Made by a program: the position numbers and the translations under genes. Shown one piece after another: positions 16,441-26,398 of a stretch of 64,000 nucleotides of DNA. The first letter of the stretch is position 1. The number at the start of each line of letters is the position of its first letter. Source of the stretch: Acidobacteriota bacterium (GTDB taxonomy: Bacteria; Acidobacteriota; Blastocatellia; RBC074); the NCBI GenBank assembly GCA_018269055.1, contig JAFDVI010000059.1, positions 22,079 through 86,078 of the forward strand, read 5' to 3'. Below the pieces are notes generated by a model. The model was given only the letters and a program-made list of their open reading frames with translations, had not been told where the DNA came from and did no database searches.

Positions 16441-17805
16441 TCAGTTTGAATAAAGCGCTTGAAGCTGTGCGCCATGATAATAATGCCCCAAAATTTGCTC
16501 AAAGCCGTATGCGCGCTCAGCCATCAAAGCGGCTCCGATTTGGCAAAGTCCCACGCCGTGTCCCCAGCCAGCGCCAATCAGCGTGAAACCGTCCGGCGCG
16601 TTTGAACCGGTTTCGGAAGTTTCAATCACAAACGCCGAACTGTAAAGATGCGAGGGCGACAACGCGCGACGGATTTCCAGCTCTTTGCCAATAACCAGCG
16701 TTTCGCGTTCGCCAACAATTCGCAGTTTCCTTAACCGACCGGATTCGGCCCGCTCGACCGGTTCGAGCCGCAAAACCGCGCCAAAATCAATTCCGAGCTT
16801 ACGCTGCAAAAGTTCCTGTAACTCGGCTTGCGCAATCGTTGTGCGCCAGCGGTAAAAATCGCGCGTCGCTTGATCGAAATCAGGCAGGATTTTACCGAGC
16901 ACTTTCGAATCTATCGTATTGCAAAACGCTGGCGGCGAAGAGCGAATCCATGCTTCAGCGTTCGCTTCCACAGATAGTGGCAACGTAAACTCTGCCGGGA
17001 AGGTTTCGCCGTCGTAGGACACGGCCAGATAGGCGTAGCATTCATCCGCCCATGCCGCATCAAAGCTTTCCGTCATTCCGCCGCAGGATTTGGAAAAACG
17101 CGCATCGCACAATTCGCCTTCAAATTCCAACACGCGTCCGAACGTCGCCTGAATCGCGTCAAACACTTTGAGCGAACTGGCTTTCGTGATTCCCTGATAG
17201 CGTTGGCAATGATCGTCCGCGCAAACGTCGAAATCAGTATGGGTTTCCTGATCGTACCAGCGAATCAACTGGCGTTCACCATTGACGGTTTCGATTTTGG
17301 GTTCGCACTTGATGCGCGGACGTTTCCATTGCTTCATTTGCGCCAGCAACCAACTGCGCGAAATCACCGCATGCGCTTTCAGCAATTCGGCATCGGCAGT
17401 CGCGCTCATTTCCGAGGAAATGACGCTGGTCAAGTAAGCTTCGACGGGAATTTCATTGATGACTGCCAAGCGTTTGTCTGCGCCAAGTTTCAACCGCAAC
17501 GCGCCTTGAAATTGTTGGTCATGTGTCTGCTCCCAGTGGAAATCAATCCCGATAACCACATCGCGTATCACAAATAAGGAATCATCGGAAATTGGCTTCA
17601 GCCTGAGTTCCTCGCCTGCACTGAAGCGTCGGCCGTCGGCGTCAATGATCTCAACTCGATCGCAGGCAGCGACGGATTGATACCCATCTGCGCGAAAACG
17701 AACGCCGGTCGAATCAACAAACTCGCCTTTCAACTCAAACCGGACTGTTTCGACGCTCGCCATCAACCCAACCGAAACGATTGGTTGGCGCTCAATCGGC
17801 TTCAT
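16441..17805 (-). CDS. SpoIID/LytB-domain protein (candidate lytic transglycosylase)
   Basis: This 454-residue protein contains the SpoIID signature in its middle (VINEIPVEAYLTSVISSEM, followed by LLKAHAVISRSWLLAQ) and the closing motif near the C-terminus (GAGWGHGVGLCQIGAALMAE...ILGHYYHGA). SpoIID proteins cleave denuded glycan strands of peptidoglycan. No signal peptide or membrane segment is visible at the N-terminus (MKPIERQPIVSVGLMAS), which is unusual and hints at cytoplasmic muropeptide processing. It overlaps the DUF4922 gene upstream by 4 bp. Confidence 0.85.
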   Translation of the reverse strand: MKPIERQPIVSVGLMASVETVRFELKGEFVDSTGVRFRADGYQSVAACDRVEIIDADGRRFSAGEELRLKPISDDSLFVIRDVVIGIDFHWEQTHDQQFQGALRLKLGADKRLAVINEIPVEAYLTSVISSEMSATADAELLKAHAVISRSWLLAQMKQWKRPRIKCEPKIETVNGERQLIRWYDQETHTDFDVCADDHCQRYQGITKASSLKVFDAIQATFGRVLEFEGELCDARFSKSCGGMTESFDAAWADECYAYLAVSYDGETFPAEFTLPLSVEANAEAWIRSSPPAFCNTIDSKVLGKILPDFDQATRDFYRWRTTIAQAELQELLQRKLGIDFGAVLRLEPVERAESGRLRKLRIVGERETLVIGKELEIRRALSPSHLYSSAFVIETSETGSNAPDGFTLIGAGWGHGVGLCQIGAALMAERAYGFEQILGHYYHGAQLQALYSN

Positions 17806-18824
17806 TTTGGCATCTCCTTGTCGCGATTGATTCGCTGCAACCAGTCAATCATTTGCTCATCGCTCAAGCCGACCTCGGCAAAAATCGCTTCCAGGTTTTC
17901 AGCCGTAACGCGTTCAAAATGATCATGCTGGGGCACAACAACGACGCCAGCCAAATCAATTGCCGCCGGACTGATAGTTAATTTCGCATCGCCTTCGGCG
18001 TCATAGCATGCAGGGCGATGTTTTCCGCGCGGCAAAATGAACACCGCCCATTGATCATTTTGAAACGTAGCCATCAGGTTCAGCATCGGTTCAGCATCGG
18101 CCTTGGCGACTGCAGCTAAATGGCCAACGGCGCGCTCAAGCCAGTCCACCAATTCCTGCCGATTGTCGCCGCCGCAAGCCATCACTTTGAACCGATAGTT
18201 GTGATTAACGACGTAGCCAACTTCGGTTGAGTTACGTCGAAGCCAAAAATCAAAGTCGGCAAACAACGGAACTTCGGCGCGCGTACAGGCCTGAAAGTGA
18301 AAATGATCGGGCGCGGAAGCTCCACAGCGCGGGCCGTTGTAGAGCACAAACCACTTTTCGCCGAGTTCCCGCGCCAAATCGAACATCGCGCCGAGGTTGC
18401 CCGCAATCGCCTGCGGCGTATGTTCGCGAGAGGCTATCACTAAATGGTCGCGCAACACCGGAAAGGGATTGCATAACACAACCAATTCGTCGCCAAAGGC
18501 AATTCCCCTTTCTTCCGGCGGCAAATTGTCCGCACATAAAAAACAGGGGCGATTGCTGATTGACGCGGCGTCCACTTTGGCTGCAGTGCTAACGATGCGC
18601 GCTGGATTGAACTGCGCGCGCACGGTTGAGCCTGCAACCGAAAATTCTTTGTACCTAACCTGGGCTAGTGCGTTCGTGGCGTCGCGGAGCATTGGCCAAG
18701 TGGCGTATTGCTGCTGAAGTAACGCTTTGGTCAAAGTGTTTAAGTTAACCTGGTCGCTACTGCTCCCGGTTCCGTACCATTTCTGCAACTCTGGTTCGCT
18801 GAGCAGGCGCGGTTCCCAATTCAT
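17802..18824 (-). CDS. DUF4922 protein, HIT/GalT-like phosphorylase or nucleotidyltransferase
   Basis: This 340-residue protein has a CxxC at 94-97 (RPCFLC), the segment CNPFPVLRDHLVIASREHTPQ (118-138) and the active-site-like motif HFHFQ at 174-178. This is the arrangement of GalT, Ap4A phosphorylase and GDP-hexose phosphorylases within the HIT superfamily. The chemistry expected from that motif is nucleotidyl transfer or phosphorolysis of a sugar nucleotide. It sits between a SpoIID gene and a glycosyltransferase gene, with 4-bp overlaps at both ends. In this context a sugar phosphate from cell-wall turnover is a plausible substrate; this is inference. Confidence 0.78.
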   Translation of the reverse strand: MNWEPRLLSEPELQKWYGTGSSSDQVNLNTLTKALLQQQYATWPMLRDATNALAQVRYKEFSVAGSTVRAQFNPARIVSTAAKVDAASISNRPCFLCADNLPPEERGIAFGDELVVLCNPFPVLRDHLVIASREHTPQAIAGNLGAMFDLARELGEKWFVLYNGPRCGASAPDHFHFQACTRAEVPLFADFDFWLRRNSTEVGYVVNHNYRFKVMACGGDNRQELVDWLERAVGHLAAVAKADAEPMLNLMATFQNDQWAVFILPRGKHRPACYDAEGDAKLTISPAAIDLAGVVVVPQHDHFERVTAENLEAIFAEVGLSDEQMIDWLQRINRDKEMPK

Positions 18825-20224
18825 CGGCTGTGTTTCTCCGCATTGAATTGTTGCCGAGCCAGAATCTCAATCGTTCGCAACCGATCTTTGTAAGCGTCAT
18901 AACGGTTCGCCGTGACCAACGGCAACGCGCTGTCGGAGTTTCCAGACCAGCGCCGGGCGAAATACAGCGAATCGTATATCCTGCCGATTTCGTACTGACG
19001 GCTGATGCGCAACGCGACGGCGTAATCTTCGCCGTAGCTGGTGTTCGGCAACCCGATTTGACGCAACACAGAAGTATCAAATGCGCGAGGCGCGCCGAGG
19101 CCGTTGATCCGCAGCGCATTGTTGCGGCCGTTGTCTCGCGTCCATTCGCGGTGGTCAATCAAACCAGGCGGCAATTCGTTCAACTCAAAATCCACGATGG
19201 TGTATGAACCAATGACCATCGCGTATCCGCCCTCGTCAAATTCAGCCACGATGCGCGCCAGGGTTTGTTCGCCGCTGTAAATGTCGTCGGAATCCAACTG
19301 CACGGCGTAGCGCCCGCAATGTTCGGAATAGACAGCCTCGTTCCAACAACCGCCGATGGCCAAATCCGTACGGGCGGGTTGCAGGTGAATCAGCCGAGAA
19401 TCTCCAGCCGCCAGTTGCCGCAACACTTCTGTTGTTTCATCGTTGGAATGGTTATCCACGACGATGACGTTGAAAAAGAACTCTGCTTGCTGCCCCAACG
19501 CGCTACGGACAGCGTCGGCGATGGTTTTGACTCGATTGCGAACGGGAATGATGACACTGGCTGTGGCCGGAAAAGTCTGGCTGGTCACAGGCACAGCGGC
19601 GAATTCCGGCGCGAGCCAGGCTCCGATGCGCTGCAAATGCGCCGTTGCCAATTGCTCCATTTCGCTCTGGTAATCGCGTTTACGCGGGTCAACGTAATCA
19701 AAAATCTTTTCGCCCGTGGCGCGCGCATCCACAATGCCGCGCGTATACTGCGGCTCAGGAATTCGCAACAGTTGCGACTCAATCGAAAGTTTCAGCCGCA
19801 AATCATACAGCCCGCCCCATTGGATGGTTTCGGCAACTTGCCCGTGCAAATGCAGCGCGGCATCCACCGCTCGGCGCGAAAGCAGCACCACAGAACCAAA
19901 ATCGAAAGTGTCGCGAATGCTACCAGGCTGGTAATCAATCAGCGGATGGTCTGTCACTTCGTCGCCATTCCGCTGCCGAAAATCCGAAAACAGCCATCCT
20001 GCTCTGGTATCGGCGGCAACTTGAACAAAGCGGTCAACGGCGCGCGCCCCAAGTTCGATTTTGCCGCCGGGCAAAACCAGCAACAGATAATCGGTTTTCC
20101 AGCGATCCAGCAGTGTGCCGATGGCTGGCCCCGAAAAGGCCGAATCAATCTTGATTGTCTCGACCTCATCGGGAATTCCGAAAACTTCAGTCCCTTCCGG
20201 GACTGCAACAGTCAATCGTTTCAT
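18821..20224 (-). CDS. Family 2 glycosyltransferase
   Basis: This 467-residue protein has a typical GT-A donor domain in its second half: ASVIIPVRNRVKTIADAVRSAL, VIVVDNHSNDETTEVL and the metal-binding QLDSDDIYSG. The first 200 residues resemble another, weaker transferase-like segment (YLLLVLPGGKIELGARAVDRF...FGSVVLLSRRAVDAA). The start at ATG 20224 is preferred; a TTG at 20245 in the same frame is possible and would sit nearer to an AAGGAA. No membrane span is seen. The acceptor and sugar are unknown, but operon context points to cell-wall sugars. Confidence 0.8.
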   Translation of the reverse strand: MKRLTVAVPEGTEVFGIPDEVETIKIDSAFSGPAIGTLLDRWKTDYLLLVLPGGKIELGARAVDRFVQVAADTRAGWLFSDFRQRNGDEVTDHPLIDYQPGSIRDTFDFGSVVLLSRRAVDAALHLHGQVAETIQWGGLYDLRLKLSIESQLLRIPEPQYTRGIVDARATGEKIFDYVDPRKRDYQSEMEQLATAHLQRIGAWLAPEFAAVPVTSQTFPATASVIIPVRNRVKTIADAVRSALGQQAEFFFNVIVVDNHSNDETTEVLRQLAAGDSRLIHLQPARTDLAIGGCWNEAVYSEHCGRYAVQLDSDDIYSGEQTLARIVAEFDEGGYAMVIGSYTIVDFELNELPPGLIDHREWTRDNGRNNALRINGLGAPRAFDTSVLRQIGLPNTSYGEDYAVALRISRQYEIGRIYDSLYFARRWSGNSDSALPLVTANRYDAYKDRLRTIEILARQQFNAEKHSR

Positions 20225-20247
20225 ACTCGAAAATCCAGAATCCAAAA

Positions 20248-20982
20248 TCAGCTTTCCTTCGGCCTGAAGATCATGAAGCCATTCATCGGTAATGTTTTGA
20301 AGAACTCAGCCAGATCCAATTCGACGACCTTTTTGTGACTGCGACTGGCATTGCGCATCAGAACTTGTTCGCCGTTGCGAACGATCATTCCGGCGTGCGA
20401 CACATCCAGTCCTTTGCGCCCCGAAGCAAACAAAATCAAATCGCCGTCCTTCAACCAGCGGCTGACCGCACTCAGTTCATGTTTGGGATAATACCGCATC
20501 CGCGCATTGATCGGCGGAATCCCTGGTACCAGATCGAGCAGCTTGTCGCGGACAACCACAGTTTCGCCGACCGTCATATTGCTCAGCCATCCAAGCTGCA
20601 TCAGATGTGCGGCCCATTCCGTCGCATAATGCAACCGTTGCTGATATGTGACCTCGCCGTTGCGATACCGGATCTTACGCAGCAGCGCCGGAAACTCATC
20701 CAGACTTTTTGCGTGAGCCAGCGCCAGCACTGTTTCCAGGTAGGTGATGCAATCAAACCCATCCATCCGCGTAACCAGCATTTCAGGTTCCGTCGGCGAT
20801 CCGATCAACGAGTTCACCAAATACGTTGAACCGAGCAGCTTGCCCGAAATGGTTTTCATTCGCTCGACGATGGTTTTCATCGGGCGAGCGTCGGCGATCA
20901 ACTGGCGAACCAGCGTGGCGTCAACAGGTTGCATTGGGTTGGGTTGCGCAAAGGCAAACAAAGATTGAACCAAAAACTTCAT
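20248..20982 (-). CDS. DUF1460 amidase-like protein (NlpC/P60-type fold)
   Basis: This 244-residue protein has the DUF1460 core: a nucleophile candidate C78 in MDGFDCITYLE and a histidine in LDVSHAGMIV, the Cys-His pair of papain-like NlpC/P60 enzymes. Structures of this family have been described as N-acetylmuramoyl-L-alanine amidase-like. The N-terminus (MKFLVQSLFAFAQ) is a short hydrophobic stretch and only a weak signal peptide. It is the first gene of a same-strand run with the glycosyltransferase, DUF4922, SpoIID, 79-residue and DUF4159 genes. Confidence 0.82.
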   Translation of the reverse strand: MKFLVQSLFAFAQPNPMQPVDATLVRQLIADARPMKTIVERMKTISGKLLGSTYLVNSLIGSPTEPEMLVTRMDGFDCITYLETVLALAHAKSLDEFPALLRKIRYRNGEVTYQQRLHYATEWAAHLMQLGWLSNMTVGETVVVRDKLLDLVPGIPPINARMRYYPKHELSAVSRWLKDGDLILFASGRKGLDVSHAGMIVRNGEQVLMRNASRSHKKVVELDLAEFFKTLPMNGFMIFRPKES

Positions 20983-21025
20983 CGGCGATTATTGTGGCCG
21001 AACCACGTGTTTGCGGCAAACCGGT

Positions 21026-22801
21026 TCAGCAATTCGGCGGTAAAACGGGAATGACGATGCTGGCGGTGTTCGTCAGCGTCAATGTATGCAGATTGTGCCC
21101 CTGATTGAAGGCATTCGCCGTCGCTTTGACATTCGGATTGGCGACCAGGCTTGCGCCAAAGATAGCGATGTCAGCGTCATTGAACAGTTTCAGCCAGCCG
21201 GTTCTACCCACAGGAATGAATTGTTCCAGGCGAGGGCCGGGACAGGAAAAACAACTGTTCAATTCCAACCGAAGCTGGCATCCGCCGGAACGCGATACAC
21301 TGAGAACGTTTTCCGCATCGTCGTGCAGTAAGCCCGAAACTGTGCCAATTGCGCTGGCTCCGGTTCGGAAATCTCCGCCAAGCCGGTTGAGGTAAATCAG
21401 CGTTTCGTTGCCATCCGCACGACTGGCCAGATTGCCATCGGCAACAACGCGCGGAGCCTGACTGTAATGAATGCCATCGAAATTGATCGTCGCCGAAGTC
21501 GCGCCGCCCACGCAAGCTTGCCAGCCCGGCAACGCCGCAAACACTTGAGCAGCCAAATTCGCCGCCTGGCCGGATTGGAACTTCACAAATTCATCGCCCA
21601 TCAGGAAATTGAAATTCGCCGGACAGCCCGCGTTGTCCGTGGCGATGGCAATCAAATACCCCGTCGTGCCCGGATCCAAATCCGAAGCCAGAAATTGCGT
21701 TGTTTGTTGCGCGGTCAGGCAAATGAAAGTGTCTGCGATGGTGCAAGCTTCGCTGACAAAAAACAGATGAACGAAAGCGGCTCGCGTCGGATCGGTATTG
21801 GTGATGGCGATGCGCGTGTTTTGCGATTGCGGCGAAGTGGCGTTCGAGATGTACACCGGAAAAGCCAGCACGGAGCCGGTTTGCTGATCCGTCGGCGCAA
21901 CTCCGCGGGAAATCGGATCGCCAATGTCCTGATTGACCTTCACGGTGAACGCACAAGTGGCGGTGTTGTCCGAGCTATCGGTTGCCGTACAAGTCACCGT
22001 CGTCACGCCCAGTGGAAAAGTCGAACCGGTTGACGGGACACAGTTCGCGGTCGCCTGGCAGTTATCCGCGATGGTCGGCGATGGGTAATTGACCACGGCG
22101 GAAGAACCGTTTGGAGCGACGACGGTAACGCCGGGCGAACACGCAATGGTTGGCGGCTGGGTGTCCAAAACCGTCAGCAACATCGTGAAACGCGACGGCG
22201 CATCGGTATCGCAAATCACGGTGTAATTGCCGACAGGAAACGGTGGGCGATGCGATGAAACACAATGCGTCAGGATGCAGGGGCTTGGCGAACGAGGCGG
22301 ATTGAATCCTGTCTGGCACAATCCCGGATCGGCTTCGGAAACCAACAATCCCAGTGAAATGGTTGTGCTGATCGTTCCGCGATTAACCCCACCATCGGAA
22401 ATCTGCAGCGTCAAGGTGATCTGCGTTCCAAGCTGCTGATTCGCCGAAGTAAACGTGAAGCCGCGCGAAGTTGACGGCCCACTCGCCGACAAACGCCCGT
22501 AATCTTGTTGCCCGCTCGGCGAAATGACGCCGCCACTGGCTTGGAGCGTGACCAGAACCTGCTGGCTGGTGTTGGCTGTTCCTGTATTTTGCAGCGCAAT
22601 GTTCAGCGTCACCGTTTCATTCGGATCAACCAACCCGTCCGGCATGCGGCAATCCTCGGCTGCCAGCGTCCAACCGGCAATGACGATTTTGGGCTGATTG
22701 GTTTGTGTGCTGGCCCTGCCTCTCTGAATCAACGCCAAGCTCGCGGGCAAAAACAACAAGACAATTAGCAAGATCAACTTTACCGGCGAACTTCGCGGCA
22801 T
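21026..22801 (-). CDS. Secreted HYR-domain protein
   Basis: This 591-residue protein has a signal peptide (SSPVKLILLIVLLFLPASLALI) and an N-terminal Ig/CARDB-like segment (VDPNETVTLNIALQNTGTANTS). An HYR module follows (DTQPPTIACSPGVTVVAPNGSS...TVTCTATDSSDNTATCAFTV). The C-terminal 250 residues are uncharacterised (ISNATSPQSQNTRIAITNTDPTRAAFVHLFF..., ending in VIPVLPPNC). HYR domains are extracellular adhesion modules. The ATG at 22801 is chosen over a TTG at 22810. Confidence 0.8.
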   Translation of the reverse strand: MPRSSPVKLILLIVLLFLPASLALIQRGRASTQTNQPKIVIAGWTLAAEDCRMPDGLVDPNETVTLNIALQNTGTANTSQQVLVTLQASGGVISPSGQQDYGRLSASGPSTSRGFTFTSANQQLGTQITLTLQISDGGVNRGTISTTISLGLLVSEADPGLCQTGFNPPRSPSPCILTHCVSSHRPPFPVGNYTVICDTDAPSRFTMLLTVLDTQPPTIACSPGVTVVAPNGSSAVVNYPSPTIADNCQATANCVPSTGSTFPLGVTTVTCTATDSSDNTATCAFTVKVNQDIGDPISRGVAPTDQQTGSVLAFPVYISNATSPQSQNTRIAITNTDPTRAAFVHLFFVSEACTIADTFICLTAQQTTQFLASDLDPGTTGYLIAIATDNAGCPANFNFLMGDEFVKFQSGQAANLAAQVFAALPGWQACVGGATSATINFDGIHYSQAPRVVADGNLASRADGNETLIYLNRLGGDFRTGASAIGTVSGLLHDDAENVLSVSRSGGCQLRLELNSCFSCPGPRLEQFIPVGRTGWLKLFNDADIAIFGASLVANPNVKATANAFNQGHNLHTLTLTNTASIVIPVLPPNC

Positions 22802-22907
22802 AGATTGCAAGTTCCAGTTCGGGGAATGTGTTCAATCGGTGGGGATTTTGAACGGAGCATTTACCTTGTCGGCGAATGAGTAATGGCGAATAGATAATGG
22901 TTAATCG

Positions 22908-22947
22908 CTGCTGGCGGAATTGCGTTGAAGCGCAACCCCGCCAGCAG
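22908..22947 (-). terminator. Hairpin downstream of the hybrid kinase gene
   Basis: CTGCTGGCGG at 22908-22917 pairs with CCGCCAGCAG at 22938-22947; inner bases (TTGCG/CGCAA) extend the stem. It lies 11 bp beyond the kinase stop. It lacks a clear T-run, so it may stabilise the mRNA end rather than act as a strong intrinsic terminator. Confidence 0.5.
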
Positions 22948-22957
22948 GTCACGGGGG

Positions 22958-25900
22958 CTATAAAGTGATGCCTTCTTCGCTGCGCCCCAACACGCGAGCG
23001 ACGATTTTGGCGAGTTCCACCGGCTCAACCGGCTTTGCCAAATGCCGCTGGAATCCGGCGGCCAGCGATTTTTCCTTGTCCGCAGGGCTGGCAAAAGCGG
23101 TCAGCGCAACGGCGGGAAGCTCTCCGCCTTCGTCGGCAGGCAAAGCGCGAAGCTTGCCGATCATCACGTACCCGTCTTCTTCAGGCATTCCGATGTCGGA
23201 AACCAGCAAATCCGGTTTCCAAGTGGAAAGAACTTCCATCGCTTCCTGCACGGAACCGGCAGTGCGGACTTCTGTGCCGTACCGGTTCAGCATCACGCTC
23301 AACACTTCACGCGTGTCGCGTTCGTCATCTACAACCAAGACCTTGATGCCGCGCAAATTGCCGGAGCGGGTTTGCGATTCGGGCAGGCTTTCCGGCCACA
23401 ATTCGCCTTCATTCTGTTCGACCTTCTGCACAGCCAGCGGCAAGGTAATCATGAAATCAGAACCTTGGCCTTCGCCTCGACTGTATGCGTAAATCGCGCC
23501 GCTGTGCAATTCGACGATATGTTTGACGATGGCTAGCCCCAAGCCCAAACCGCCTTGCTGGCGTTTGGTCGAACTATCGGCCTGACGGAATCGGTCAAAG
23601 ATGTGCGGCAGGAATTCGGGATCAATTCCCTGCCCGGTGTCGCTGACAATCAGCAGGGCTTTGTTTTCCAACCTCTCCAACCGGACTTCGATCAATCCGC
23701 CCGCCGGAGTAAATTTGATGGCGTTTGACAACAGATTCCAAACGACCTGTTTCAACCGTTCCGGGTCGCCGTTGAAGGGGCCAACCCACGGTTCCATCAC
23801 GATTTGCATGCGCAGGTTCTTGGCTTCGACCGAAGGACGAACCGCGTCCACGGCAGCGTCAACAACGCTCATCAACTCAACGGGTTTGGTCTCCAGACTG
23901 AGCTTGCCTGTCGCAATGCGCGAAGCGTCGAGCAAGTCGCCAACCAAGTGAGCCTGGGATTTGGCGTTGCGCTCGATGGTCGTCAACGCGCGTTCGGCGG
24001 AAGTGCGGTCGAGCGTGCCCGAGCGCAGCATCTGCGCCCATCCCAAAATCGCGGTCAGCGGCGCGCGCAATTCGTGGGAAATCATCGCCAAAAAGTCGTC
24101 TTTCAATCGGCTGGCGGTTTCGGCGGCCAGACGGGCTTCCTGTTCGCGTTCGAGTAGAACCTTGCGCTCGTCTTCGATTCGTTTGCGTTCGACGCCGTGC
24201 ACGATGGTGTCGGCGACGGATGCCAGCGCATTCAGCGTGTCCGCCTCCAGTTTCTGTTTGGAATACATCGCCATCACACCAACTACGCGGTCGCCAACCA
24301 TCAGCGGATACCCGGCGAAGGCGACCATTCCTTCGCGCTCCGCCCATTCCTTGTCGCCGACGCGCGGATCATTCAGCAGGTCGTTGGTCAGGTGCGGCGC
24401 TTTTTCTTCGGCAATGCGACCGACTTTGTGCTGGCCAACAGGCACGCGCGAATACTCGTCGTTGAGTTCCGTGTTCAACCCCGCGCTGGCTTGCAGTTCC
24501 AGGGTTTCTTCAGCTTTATCCAGTAACCAGATGCGCGCGTATGCTGCGTCCAAATTTTCGACTATCGCATCCGAACACTGCTGCAACATTTGCTGCAAGC
24601 TGTTGTTTTCATCTGTCAAGGCGGCGCTGACTTCGGCGCGCAACGCGGCCTGACGATTCAATCGAGCCTGGATCAATTCTGCCTGTTTGCGTTCGGTGAT
24701 GTCGCGCGCAATGCCCTGCATGCCGACGGGCATTCCGTTTTCCACCAAAACGCGCGTGTGAATTTCCAGCGCCAGCCGACTACTGTCTTTGCAGACGATT
24801 TCCAGTTCCAGCGGCGCCTTGAACTCTTCGCCCTGCACCTGGCGCATGACGCGATCCATCACCATCGGCAGATGTTCCGGCGCGACGATCTGAGCGATGT
24901 TCATTTGCATCGCTTCTTCGTGACTGAAGCCGGTTATGCGTTCGGACATCGGGTTGACCGACAGGAAATTACCTTGCAGGTCGTGGGTGTAAATCAGATC
25001 GTTGGCGTTATCGAAAAGCGAATGGTAACGGGCTTCGGCGGCAAGATGCGCAGATTCGGCGCGTTGACGTTCGGTGATGTCGCGAGCGATTCCCTGCACG
25101 CCAATCGGGTGGCCATTTTCCATTAACAATCGGGTGCTGACTTCGACCGGAATGACGCTGCCGTCTTTGCGGTAGATTTCCAACGAGAACGGCGGCAGAG
25201 GATCAAGCCCGCCAAGGTGATCCATAATTCGCTGCTGCGCTTCCGGCAAGTATTTGGGAAGGACGATCTGCCCGATATTCATGTGCAGTGCTTCATCCAA
25301 CATGTAACCAGTCAGCCGTTCCGCTGTCTTGTTCAATGCTTTGAAGTTCCCTTCCAGGTCATGGATGTACACGATGTCGTTGGCGTTATCGAACAAATCC
25401 TGATACCGGGCTTCGGCGGCGTGGCGAGCGGCTTCGGCGCGTTTGCGTTCGGTGATGTCGCGGATCAGGCTCATCACCAACAATCCGTCTTCAGTTTCAA
25501 TCTGGCGGCGTGTGATTTCCGCTGGGAATTCACGACCATCGCGATCAAGCAGATAAAACTCCACCTGCTCGGCTCCGCCCGCAAGATTGCCTGTCAACAA
25601 CGCTTCATCCAGATCAAGCAGTGCGTCATCCTTGTAGGTGGGCGGTTCGGGGACCTGACCGCGCAATCGTTCCGGAACCAGCACCTCGACGCTTTTGCCC
25701 AGCAGTTCATCGCGTTTGTAACCAAAGAGTCGTTCGGTTTGCGAATTGACCAGCACGATTTCGCCGTCCTGGTTGGCCAGCACGATGGCGTCCGGAGCAA
25801 ATTCGAGCAATTCCTGAAACCGCGTTCGCGCAGCGACCAGGCTGTTGATCAGGCTGCGCTGTTCGCGCATATCGCGCGCAACGGCCAGCACACCAGTGAT

Positions 25901-26380
25901 CTTGTTTTGTTTGTCATGCATCAGGCTGAGCGAAAAGCTGACGGGAATATTGCTGCCGCCGAGCGTATGCAAATCGGCATCGAGGTTCGTGATGCGGCCG
26001 GTCGGAGCAATTTCCATCAATTTCCACGGAGTCGCGGGAATATCGTCGGAACCGCAAACGGCGGTCAACGGGCGACCCAGAATCGAGGTTTCAGCGCATT
26101 CCAACAATGCTGCTGCCGCAGGATTGGCGCGAATAACGCGACCAGACCGGTCGGTCAGGAACAGGGCTTCGGACATGGATGAGATGACTTGCTGGAACAG
26201 ATCGCGCGTTTCGGAAATTTCCGCCGTCCGCCGTTCCAATTCAAACTGCGCGTTGGTCAATTCGGCATACGCGCTTTGCAGATTGGCGAACATGTCCGGC
26301 CAGGCGGCTTCGTGCAATCGGCGGGCGTTGTCTTCGCGTTCTTGTTCATCATTCCTGAATTTCCAGCTTGGGAGTCGCAT
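22958..26380 (-). CDS. Soluble four-PAS/GAF hybrid histidine kinase
   Basis: This 1140-residue protein has no membrane segment. About four PAS domains come first (60-180, 185-310, 320-440, 445-570), three of them ending in the RDITER(K/Q) linker. A GAF domain (about 580-735) follows, then HisKA with H769 in MISHELRAPL, HATPase_c (about 870-985, WNLLSNAIKF, DTGQGID, GGLGLGLAIVKH) and a receiver with D1062 in VSDIGMP. There is no output domain, so phosphate must pass on to another protein. Its ATG is 18 bp behind the stop of the hydrogenase-like gene at 26399, with a good TAGGAGG site between, so it is the last gene of that operon. Regulatory hydrogenases of the HoxBC type also signal through a PAS kinase; the same logic is inferred here. 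Confidence 0.92.
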   Translation of the reverse strand: MRLPSWKFRNDEQEREDNARRLHEAAWPDMFANLQSAYAELTNAQFELERRTAEISETRDLFQQVISSMSEALFLTDRSGRVIRANPAAAALLECAETSILGRPLTAVCGSDDIPATPWKLMEIAPTGRITNLDADLHTLGGSNIPVSFSLSLMHDKQNKITGVLAVARDMREQRSLINSLVAARTRFQELLEFAPDAIVLANQDGEIVLVNSQTERLFGYKRDELLGKSVEVLVPERLRGQVPEPPTYKDDALLDLDEALLTGNLAGGAEQVEFYLLDRDGREFPAEITRRQIETEDGLLVMSLIRDITERKRAEAARHAAEARYQDLFDNANDIVYIHDLEGNFKALNKTAERLTGYMLDEALHMNIGQIVLPKYLPEAQQRIMDHLGGLDPLPPFSLEIYRKDGSVIPVEVSTRLLMENGHPIGVQGIARDITERQRAESAHLAAEARYHSLFDNANDLIYTHDLQGNFLSVNPMSERITGFSHEEAMQMNIAQIVAPEHLPMVMDRVMRQVQGEEFKAPLELEIVCKDSSRLALEIHTRVLVENGMPVGMQGIARDITERKQAELIQARLNRQAALRAEVSAALTDENNSLQQMLQQCSDAIVENLDAAYARIWLLDKAEETLELQASAGLNTELNDEYSRVPVGQHKVGRIAEEKAPHLTNDLLNDPRVGDKEWAEREGMVAFAGYPLMVGDRVVGVMAMYSKQKLEADTLNALASVADTIVHGVERKRIEDERKVLLEREQEARLAAETASRLKDDFLAMISHELRAPLTAILGWAQMLRSGTLDRTSAERALTTIERNAKSQAHLVGDLLDASRIATGKLSLETKPVELMSVVDAAVDAVRPSVEAKNLRMQIVMEPWVGPFNGDPERLKQVVWNLLSNAIKFTPAGGLIEVRLERLENKALLIVSDTGQGIDPEFLPHIFDRFRQADSSTKRQQGGLGLGLAIVKHIVELHSGAIYAYSRGEGQGSDFMITLPLAVQKVEQNEGELWPESLPESQTRSGNLRGIKVLVVDDERDTREVLSVMLNRYGTEVRTAGSVQEAMEVLSTWKPDLLVSDIGMPEEDGYVMIGKLRALPADEGGELPAVALTAFASPADKEKSLAAGFQRHLAKPVEPVELAKIVARVLGRSEEGITL

Positions 26381-26398
26381 GCAAAACCTCCTACGGGG

